DNA from: Clostridiales bacterium
GTDB taxonomy: Bacteria > Bacillota > Clostridia > Saccharofermentanales > Saccharofermentanaceae
DNA: 46,597 bases
Direction: 5' to 3'
Assembly: GCA_017509205.1 (NCBI GenBank)
Contig: JAFWQF010000052.1
Coordinates: 1 to 46,597, forward strand
Part shown: positions 41,047 through 46,597 of the stretch, piece after piece
How the letters are laid out: every line of letters starts with the position of its first letter
How positions within the stretch are numbered: position 1 is the stretch's first letter
Program-made: the position numbers and the translations under genes
Notes under the pieces: model-generated
Database searches by the model: none
What the model saw: the letters and a program-made list of their open reading frames with translations, nothing else
Told to the model about the DNA's origin: nothing

Positions 41047-41952
41047 TCACGTCTCTGTCGGTGTCGTCGTATCCTCGAGAGCAGGCAGCGGGTGCTTGAA
41101 CTCCTGGGATGTCATCTTCTTGGTGACAGGATCGACCAGAGTGAAGAATCTTACCTTTGTCGTTGTGAGAAGGTATGAATAGTAGACTCTGTAAAGGCTG
41201 CCGGTCTGCTTATCCCAAAGCAGGAGCATGTAGCTTCCGTCCCAGTTGTATTCGACATTATAAAGAAGATCTACCTTACCGCGGTTTTCCTTCTTCTTGT
41301 CGTTGGGAAGCCAGCTTGAATACTTTGCCGTGTTGTCCTCGTAGATCTCGAGACGCTCGTCTTCGGTATTTGCAACCTTCTTGTTGTTCTTTCCCGTGAA
41401 GACCCATTCACCGAAGAGCTCTGTGTCTCTGGACTTGGGTGCTGAATCAATGCTGTTGTTGTAGAAATCGTAAGCAAGGTCACCTGCGTAAGGAAGGCCT
41501 GTGATCCTCAGCTTGTGGCCGTCGATCTTGCACTCGAGCTCCTTGTATGTGGTCTCGCCGCTGTTCGCGAGCTGGACTTTGCATGTATGCTCGTCAACAT
41601 CAGTAGCCTTGTATGTGGTCTTGATATCAAGAGTGGGATCGATGACACCCTTCTTTCTGGTTTCCTTAAGGCTGAAAGAACCGTCCTGATTGATAACGAG
41701 GATTCCGCCCGCACAGGGATTGTAATCCGCACCGATCCAGACACCTACAAAAGCTTCGCTGGGTGTCGTTGCTTTCGGCGTAGTGGGAGTTGTCTGTGTG
41801 GTTGATTCCGTGGGCTTAGTGATCTCCGACGTGACAACAGTCGATTCGGTAGTCATTTGCGTTGCCTTGGGCGGCAGTATCTTGTCACATCCGGCAGTTG
41901 TAGCAGCCATGGCAATTACCATGAAACCGGCAGCCAGCCTTAGTTTTTTCAT
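41047..41952 (-). CDS. Lipoprotein with two lipocalin-like repeats
   Basis: The start at 41952 (MKKLRLAAG) follows GGAGGA. The 301-residue protein has a lipobox TTAGC near residue 22, a Thr/Glu/Pro linker to about residue 68, then two beta-rich units, each opening with a strand like FVGVWIGAD (about 71) and LFGEWVFTG (about 178), which look like lipocalin-type repeats. The end is Thr-rich. It is extracellular and membrane-anchored. Its ligand is unknown. A separate transcript is likely, since a terminator lies between it and the upstream zinc-ribbon gene. Confidence 0.78.
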   Translation of the reverse strand: MKKLRLAAGFMVIAMAATTAGCDKILPPKATQMTTESTVVTSEITKPTESTTQTTPTTPKATTPSEAFVGVWIGADYNPCAGGILVINQDGSFSLKETRKKGVIDPTLDIKTTYKATDVDEHTCKVQLANSGETTYKELECKIDGHKLRITGLPYAGDLAYDFYNNSIDSAPKSRDTELFGEWVFTGKNNKKVANTEDERLEIYEDNTAKYSSWLPNDKKKENRGKVDLLYNVEYNWDGSYMLLLWDKQTGSLYRVYYSYLLTTTKVRFFTLVDPVTKKMTSQEFKHPLPALEDTTTPTET

Positions 41953-42062
41953 CGGATCTCCTCCAGGTTGGTCCATATATTTATATCTATTAACAGCAAA
42001 ATTTATACACAGTAATCTCATTTATGTCAATTACAAAGAAATTAAAAATACTTTAGAACAAA

Positions 42063-42088
42063 GAAAAGGCGCCCCCGAAAGGGCGCCT
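42063..42088 (-). terminator. Intrinsic terminator after the zinc-ribbon gene
   Basis: AGGCGCCC (42067-42074) pairs with GGGCGCCT (42081-42088); on the minus strand a run of T follows. It sits between the zinc-ribbon gene stop (42113) and the lipocalin-like lipoprotein gene. Confidence 0.88.
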
Positions 42089-42112
42089 CTGACTGCGTTT
42101 GAGCGAAATGAC

Positions 42113-43768
42113 TCAGGCTGCTTCCGAAGCGGAAGTCTCTGAAGGAGTTGTCTCAGAAGGTGTTGTTTCTGAAGGTTTTGTCTCCTCTGAAGGCTGTGTT
42201 GCTTCAGTCTCATTTGAAGATGAGCCTGCTTCGATCTTGGACTGGTCAATGTTCTCGACATAGTTATATCTGTCGATATTACGTGTAACGGCCTGGTTCT
42301 TGAGGGAATCCATGTCCGGATATCCGTAATAGTACCAGCTGTGGTAACCTACTGAACTCTTGAACTGAACGTTCTTGTTTGTGTTCATTCTGAAAGAGCT
42401 GAGATCAACGCTGCTCGATCCGTCAGGAAGGATCGTGATGTTGTTGATGTAGCAGAATGAGAAGAATACATTGTCCTTTGAGTAAGTCTTCCTGTTGTAG
42501 GTGTGTGTGTTATGAACTACGTTGCGGTAAACGAAGATCATCTGGTTGTTTGTAGAGCTGTTGGAAGAAGCCTTGTTAGTAAGGAAGTAATATCCGATGC
42601 ACTCGGAGCTTACGAGCTTCTCGTCGTTCTCTGTGATGTCCTTTGCAAGACGTGCGTCATTGGTTGCATCAGCCTGTGCCTGCAGCTTCTTCATGAAGTC
42701 AGCCGGGATGTCCTCAGGCTTCTGAGCTACCATTGCAAGACCGTCAACGGTGTATGTCTTTGATTCAGCTTCTGCAAGAACGCCGTAGTTCTCGAGCAGA
42801 TACTTGTTGAGGTTGGAACCTCTGGATGTTGTAACCGTGATGGTATCGCCGTTTGAAAGGTTGCTGCTCTTGTCAACGCGGAAACGCAGACCGTAAGGGT
42901 TGCTGCCGGCATTGATGGAAACAGAACCGTAAGGAGCATTGCCTCTGTAAACGAGCTCGATATCCTTGAAGACATCGACTGTGCTTGCAGCCTTAAGGCC
43001 TGCAACGGTTCCTTCGAGCTTGTCATTGTCGATCTGAACCTTGAAGCTTTCTGTAAGAAGGAGAATAAGGCTCTCTCTCCATGTGAAAGTAACGGTGTCG
43101 CCGTTCTTGAGGTCTCTCTCGACTACACGGCCGTTCTTTGCGTAGCTGGACATAACAGCCTCGAAAGCCTCTGCAGGCTCCTTGTCGCCGTACAGGAGCT
43201 TACCTGCCTTGGTGTATCTGAGCTTCTTCTCATACTTCTCGTTGAACTTGTCGTAATCGAAGTTGAACTTAGCCTCACCTACCGTGTCATAGCCTGTATA
43301 CTCAAAGCTTGCGAACTCATTGAGATCGAGCTTGATGTCACGGGTTGCAAGAACAACTGCGATGATGACAATGGCGATGATGACTACGAACGCCGCAGAA
43401 CCGCCGATGATTACGGGCAGGAGCCACTTGTTCTTCTGGCCCTGTGCAGCAGGTGCAGCTGCAGGAGCTGCGGGTGCAGCAGGTGCTCCCTCAACAGGTG
43501 CGACGGGTGCTGCCTCGACTGCAGGTGCAGCCTCAACGGGTGCGACTTCTGCTGCAGGTGCTACCTCAGCAACGGGAGCGGCCTCTGCAACGGGTGCAGG
43601 TGCTGTTTCAGTTACGGGTGCTGCCTCTACAGGAGCTGCCTCTACGGGTGCTGCCTCAGCGGCAGGTGCCGCTTCAGCGGGTGCGGGAGCTGCTTCTACG
43701 GGTGTTCCGCAGTTACCGCAAAATGTTGCGTTGTCTGCAAGCTGTGAACCACATTTTTTACAGAACAT
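42113..43768 (-). CDS. Zinc-ribbon, Ala/Pro/Glu-repeat membrane protein
   Basis: The start at 43768 (MFCKKCGSQ) follows GGAGGG. The 551-residue protein has a zinc ribbon CKKCG...CGNCG in the first 25 residues, then about 85 residues of EAAPVEAAP-type repeats, then a transmembrane segment near 118-140. Outside lies a beta-rich domain of about 370 residues with no recognised family, and a Thr/Ser/Glu-rich tail at the very end. The ribbon is cytoplasmic and the body is outside. The Ala-rich repeats form a spacer. The role is unknown, but this layout recurs across Clostridia. A terminator follows. Confidence 0.83.
   Translation of the reverse strand: MFCKKCGSQLADNATFCGNCGTPVEAAPAPAEAAPAAEAAPVEAAPVEAAPVTETAPAPVAEAAPVAEVAPAAEVAPVEAAPAVEAAPVAPVEGAPAAPAAPAAAPAAQGQKNKWLLPVIIGGSAAFVVIIAIVIIAVVLATRDIKLDLNEFASFEYTGYDTVGEAKFNFDYDKFNEKYEKKLRYTKAGKLLYGDKEPAEAFEAVMSSYAKNGRVVERDLKNGDTVTFTWRESLILLLTESFKVQIDNDKLEGTVAGLKAASTVDVFKDIELVYRGNAPYGSVSINAGSNPYGLRFRVDKSSNLSNGDTITVTTSRGSNLNKYLLENYGVLAEAESKTYTVDGLAMVAQKPEDIPADFMKKLQAQADATNDARLAKDITENDEKLVSSECIGYYFLTNKASSNSSTNNQMIFVYRNVVHNTHTYNRKTYSKDNVFFSFCYINNITILPDGSSSVDLSSFRMNTNKNVQFKSSVGYHSWYYYGYPDMDSLKNQAVTRNIDRYNYVENIDQSKIEAGSSSNETEATQPSEETKPSETTPSETTPSETSASEAA
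43445..43700 (-). repeat. In-frame Ala-Pro-Glu codon repeats
   Basis: About 250 bases within the zinc-ribbon gene consist of short repeats encoding EAAPVEAAPV, EVAPV and similar units, with the minus-strand wording GCACCTGC and GCAGCTCC recurring. Copy number may vary between strains by slippage or recombination. Confidence 0.75.
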
Positions 43769-43831
43769 AACAATCCCTCCATTCAAAAAAATCAATATAT
43801 CTTTAATAAACTAAAAAGATATCAGTGTCAA

Positions 43832-44224
43832 TCAGAACCTGATGATCTCAGGTGCTGCTGTAAAGGATGAGATCGTTGCGACTGCATCCTTGAAATAGTA
43901 AACTGCGGTGTTTCCGTCGCCCGGCTGATACATTCCGCCAAGCTCGGGATATGCGTCCAGCATTGCCTTCTGTGCTTCTATCCTCTCATCGAGCACCAGT
44001 TCGCCGGCGACGCGGATCCAGCTTCCGTCCTTGAAAGCGCAGAGCTCAACCTTCGGATTTGCAGCGATCTGCTTTGCGACATCCTTCTTGAGTCCTGTCT
44101 GGATGTAGAGCTTGCCCTCGAAAATGTTGACCGTTCCGAAAGGTCTTACCCTCGGCTGATCGCCGTCAACGGTTGCAAGATAGTAAGTGCCTGCCTGCTT
44201 AAGGAAATCATTTACCTTGTTCAT
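43832..44224 (-). CDS. Pyridoxamine 5'-phosphate oxidase-like flavin protein
   Basis: This 130-residue protein has the split-barrel FMN-binding fold: GTYYLATVDGDQPRVRPFG near residues 12-30, then NIFEGKLYIQTGLKKDVAKQI and LCAFKDGSWIRVAGELV. The family binds FMN or related cofactors and reduces small molecules or binds heme. The short length suits the general family rather than true PdxH. Its start overlaps the stop of the upstream lipoprotein gene (44221-44224), so translation is coupled. The substrate is unknown. Confidence 0.86.
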   Translation of the reverse strand: MNKVNDFLKQAGTYYLATVDGDQPRVRPFGTVNIFEGKLYIQTGLKKDVAKQIAANPKVELCAFKDGSWIRVAGELVLDERIEAQKAMLDAYPELGGMYQPGDGNTAVYYFKDAVATISSFTAAPEIIRF

Positions 44225-44961
44225 GGTTCTTCCTCCTCTGTTTCTTCGCTGTCAGCAGCTGCTTCATTAGGTACATCTATGTAAGTCTCATAGCCTTCGC
44301 TCTGATTAATGACCGTTCCGCCGTTGGGAACAACGATCTGATCTCCGATCATGATCGGGAAATATGTGGTCTCGCCTGTCTTCTCGCCTTCCATGAAGAC
44401 CGTGCATGAAGCCATTTCCCCGGACGAGAAGCATCTGATGAAGATATATTCGGGAATGCTTCCCTTCGCTGCCTTATAAAGCTCCTTGCCGTTCTCATCC
44501 TCACCCATGGTGACCTTGAGAGTATCGATGTCATCACTGATGCAGATAAGCCAAAGATCACTTCCTCCGCAGTCTATGAAGCGGGTCTGATCTTTAAGAA
44601 GATCCTCACTGACGCCGAGTTCTGTCAGAACGACTTCCATTGCGGCCTGATTCTCGGATTCACCCAGATAAGTGATGCCGCAGGCGTAATCATATTCGCC
44701 GCCTTTAAGCGCCGCCCTTTTTGTCTTTATGGTATCTGCACCGATCTTAACTTCGGCTGCGCCTGCCGTGGTTTCCTCAGTCTGCTTCGTTTCCCTGCTG
44801 ACAGAAGAAGTCGAAGCCGCCGTGGTTGTCTCTGAAACTGTTGCATTGGTCGAAGCTGCGGCGGAAAGTCCTGCCGGTACCTGTATCCCCGTGCATCCGC
44901 AGAATGCGGACATGCCGGCGGAAAACGCGGCTATGATAGCTATGAATCTTAATCTGAACAT
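44221..44961 (-). CDS. Lipoprotein with Ser/Thr-rich linker
   Basis: The start at 44961 follows GGGGAT at six-base spacing, rather than the upstream ATG at 44979. The 246-residue protein has a lipobox FCGC with Cys near residue 22, then about 45 residues rich in Ser, Thr and Glu, then a beta-rich domain I cannot name, and an acidic tail (SEETEEEEP). It is extracellular. Its stop overlaps the start of the PNPOx-like gene (ATGA-type, four bases), which suggests co-regulation. No promoter was clearly seen in 44980-45177. Confidence 0.78.
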   Translation of the reverse strand: MFRLRFIAIIAAFSAGMSAFCGCTGIQVPAGLSAAASTNATVSETTTAASTSSVSRETKQTEETTAGAAEVKIGADTIKTKRAALKGGEYDYACGITYLGESENQAAMEVVLTELGVSEDLLKDQTRFIDCGGSDLWLICISDDIDTLKVTMGEDENGKELYKAAKGSIPEYIFIRCFSSGEMASCTVFMEGEKTGETTYFPIMIGDQIVVPNGGTVINQSEGYETYIDVPNEAAADSEETEEEEP

Positions 44962-45177
44962 TGAAATATCCCCTTTCATATCTCATATTCCAAGTGGTAG
45001 TTTATCATATCCTGCATTCTTTAAATAAAATTTAATATTGTACGCGTGCACCAAAAAAGCAAAATAACTAACCAAAAATTGATATTTTTTCACCTAATCT
45101 TAAACCCACTTCTACTACAGAACAGTAAAATAGGCTATCATTTGAGTATTCTGCAATGGATATCAGGAGGTTTTTGT

Positions 45178-45555
45178 ATGGCTTGTTTTCTCGTACCTAC
45201 AGGTGAAGCTATCGTAACTACTGTCATTAAGGCAGTTGCTGACAAAAAAGGCGTTGAAAGTCCTTTCATCAAAAGAATGAACTGGCTCAACAACATGCTC
45301 TGGGGCGGCAGTGCTCTTCTCGCATTTGAGCATGTATGGCACGGAGAGGTAACACCCTGGTTCCCGTTCCTTACCAATGCGGCTACTCCCGAACAGGCTT
45401 CGGAAATGCTCCATGAAATGGCTACGAACGGTGTCGCAATGGCTGTTCTCGTAACGCTTGCATGGATAGCAATGGTATGTATTTCGATATCGATATCCAA
45501 AAAGAGCATTACCGCGGAAAAGCCTTCCGCTGCGTCTGCTAAGAAGGAGGCCTGA
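45178..45555 (+). CDS. Small membrane protein, first of a pair
   Basis: The ATG at 45178 follows CAGGAGG; an upstream in-frame start lacks this. The 125-residue product has about three hydrophobic segments, with WLNNMLWGGSALLAFEHVWHGE as a distinctive stretch that contains two His near residues 59 and 62, and a Ser/Ala/Lys-rich tail. I recognise no named family. The next gene begins one base after it, with AAGGAGG inside the end of this gene. Two-gene modules of this type occur in other anaerobes, but no function is known to me. Membrane embedding is clear. Confidence 0.75.
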   Translation: MACFLVPTGEAIVTTVIKAVADKKGVESPFIKRMNWLNNMLWGGSALLAFEHVWHGEVTPWFPFLTNAATPEQASEMLHEMATNGVAMAVLVTLAWIAMVCISISISKKSITAEKPSAASAKKEA

Positions 45556-45556
45556 C

Positions 45557-45862
45557 ATGACATTGCTCATCACGGCTTTTGCAGCCATCATCGCAACCAT
45601 CGCTTGGTACAACGTCAAGGCTGACCGCAAGCTCGGCACACTCGCACTCATGTACTGGGGTGCTTCCCTCATGTGGCTAGTCGATTCCGTAGTTGAATAC
45701 ATCGAAGCCGGTGCTGAATTCTTCACACCCGAGACAGCCGACATGATCAACGACTCCTACTTAGGTCTTTCCGTAGTAGTCTTAGGCCTCATCATCTGGA
45801 CGGTAGTCCTTCTCGTAAAGGATCCCGAAGGAAAGGTCCGCGCAGCTCTTTCACACAAGTAA
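45557..45862 (+). CDS. Small membrane protein, second of a pair
   Basis: This 101-residue product has about three hydrophobic segments, with LALMYWGASLMWLVDSVVEYIE as a distinctive Trp/Tyr stretch and a basic cytoplasmic C-terminus. AAGGAGG lies nine bases before the ATG, within the end of the first member. The two proteins have similar size and layout and are probably subunits of one complex. No family is recognised. Confidence 0.75.
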   Translation: MTLLITAFAAIIATIAWYNVKADRKLGTLALMYWGASLMWLVDSVVEYIEAGAEFFTPETADMINDSYLGLSVVVLGLIIWTVVLLVKDPEGKVRAALSHK

Positions 45863-45893
45863 TAACGCGGCAATTATCTAATGCATTCACTTT

Positions 45894-45924
45894 GGGCTGT
45901 CTCATCTGATGAGGCAGCCTTTGC
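45894..45924 (+). terminator. Weak terminator after the membrane-protein pair
   Basis: GGCTG and CTCA (45895-45904) pair with TGAG and CAGCC (45910-45919) with a T/G mismatch between the helices, followed by TTTGC. The T-tract is short, so some read-through into larB is possible. Confidence 0.5.
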
Positions 45925-45976
45925 TATAAATCCTGAGGATGTTATTCTAGATACAGAAATTTTATAGGAGTGCCCA

Positions 45977-46597
45977 ATGGACGACGTAAAGACTCTTCTC
46001 GAAAAGGTCGCATCAGGCGAGATCACGCCCGAAGAGGCTGAACTCAAGCTCAAGATGAAGCCTTTTGAGGACTTGGGATATGCCAAGCCTGATACACACC
46101 GCGCCTTAAGACAGGGCACGGCTGAAGTCATCTTCGGCGCAGGCAAGACCTCTGAGCAGATCTCAGGGATAGCTGACGGTCTTCTAAAAGCAGGACAAGA
46201 GACGGTAATCATCACGAGACTGTCTGAAGAAAAGTCCAAAGAGGTCACGACTCCCCTCACCTACTTCAAGGAAGCAAGGATCGGAGTCTGCGGAAAGATC
46301 CCCGTACCTGATACCGAAGGCAAGATAATCGTCGCGACAGCCGGGACATCCGACATTCCCGTCGCAGAAGAAGCCGCAGTGACTGCAGAACTGCTGTGTA
46401 ACAATGTTACACGAATCTACGACGTAGGCGTGGCGGGCATTCACAGACTTCTCGCCCATTCAGAGGAGATCATGACCGCGAAGGTAATTATCGCCATTGC
46501 GGGCATGGAAGGAGCCCTCGCAAGTGTCATAGGAGGGCTCGCAGACTGCCCCGTGATCGCCGTTCCGACCAGTGTGGGATACGGTGCCTCATTCGAA
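45977..46597 (+). CDS. larB: LarB, nickel-pincer cofactor synthesis, cut off by the window end
   Basis: An ATG at 45977 preceded by ATAGGAG opens a frame of 207 codons that is still open at the window end. The first half has the small helical N-domain with EKVASGEITPEEAELKL and, near residue 37, the stretch DTHRALRQGTAEVIFGAGKT. The second half resembles PurE/AIR carboxylase (VATAGTSDIPVAEEAA and DVGVAGIHRLL, then VIAIAGMEGALASVIGGLA). LarB carboxylates nicotinate adenine dinucleotide and cleaves it to a biscarboxylate mononucleotide, the first step of the nickel-pincer cofactor of lactate racemase. larC and larE would be expected beyond the edge. Confidence 0.93.
   Translation, partial: MDDVKTLLEKVASGEITPEEAELKLKMKPFEDLGYAKPDTHRALRQGTAEVIFGAGKTSEQISGIADGLLKAGQETVIITRLSEEKSKEVTTPLTYFKEARIGVCGKIPVPDTEGKIIVATAGTSDIPVAEEAAVTAELLCNNVTRIYDVGVAGIHRLLAHSEEIMTAKVIIAIAGMEGALASVIGGLADCPVIAVPTSVGYGASFE

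Noticed and set aside
43320..43814. Plus-strand Ala/Gly-rich frames
   Set aside because: They are antisense to the Ala/Pro/Glu repeat region of the zinc-ribbon gene.

Overview
The window looks like a chromosomal segment from an anaerobic Gram-positive bacterium of the class Clostridia (Bacillota), probably an uncultured gut, rumen or digester relative of the Oscillospiraceae/Lachnospiraceae. The reasons are strong AGGAGG-type ribosome binding sites, lipobox lipoproteins without outer-membrane genes, a BioY transporter behind a Clostridia-style BirA operator, an Lsa-type ABC-F gene, YesM/YesN-type sugar sensing, and several zinc-ribbon/transmembrane proteins. Taxonomy is inferred from protein content. 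No rRNA, tRNA, CRISPR array, insertion sequence or phage gene was seen.

Layout. 1-960: a truncated gene start, a tiny lipoprotein, terminators and a palindromic intergenic element. 963-3596 (minus): three coupled genes, a BcrA-type ABC ATPase, its ABC-2 permease and a P-loop ATPase. 3664-4317 (minus): bioY with promoter and BirA-like operator. 4611-7139 (plus): a large secreted protein with an acidic KETE-rich spacer, six 95-residue repeats and a basic C-terminus. 7219-9846 (minus): a CPBP-protease/zinc-ribbon fusion and a small unknown gene. 10087-12306 (plus): an ECF-like sigma factor, its putative membrane regulator and an acetyltransferase. 12307-13527 (minus): a double zinc-ribbon membrane protein. 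13868-15539 (plus): an Lsa-like ABC-F gene behind a promoter, a six-codon leader ORF and an intrinsic terminator, which is an antibiotic-responsive attenuation layout. 15540-18192 (minus): a flavoprotein, an acetyltransferase and a CrtI-like oxidoreductase. 18468-18898 (plus): an orphan terminator, then a minimal prepilin gene with its own promoter and terminator. 18926-20821 (minus): a PHP phosphoesterase and a DUF3089 lipoprotein.

20869-33498 (minus) is the most integrated block. Downstream of one good promoter lie rfbB and rfbA (dTDP-sugar synthesis), a membrane-anchored sugar-binding protein, a YesM/LytS-type histidine kinase, a YesN-type AraC response regulator and a second sugar-binding lipoprotein. 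After a 180-bp regulatory gap come a third sugar-binding lipoprotein (ChvE/XylF class), an MmsA/GguA-type ATPase and two tandem paralogous MmsB/GguB-type permeases. This reads as a complete sense-and-import system for a monosaccharide, with the first binding protein and kinase resembling the XylFII-LytS sensor pair.

33556-46597 is mostly surface and envelope genes: an SseB-like protein and an acyltransferase (plus), two membrane proteins (minus), an operon of transglutaminase-like surface protein, polytopic membrane protein and lipoprotein (plus), a lipocalin-like lipoprotein, a zinc-ribbon/Ala-Pro-Glu membrane protein, a PNPOx-like protein and a lipoprotein (minus), two small membrane proteins (plus), and larB, which runs off the right edge and would begin a nickel-pincer cofactor operon.
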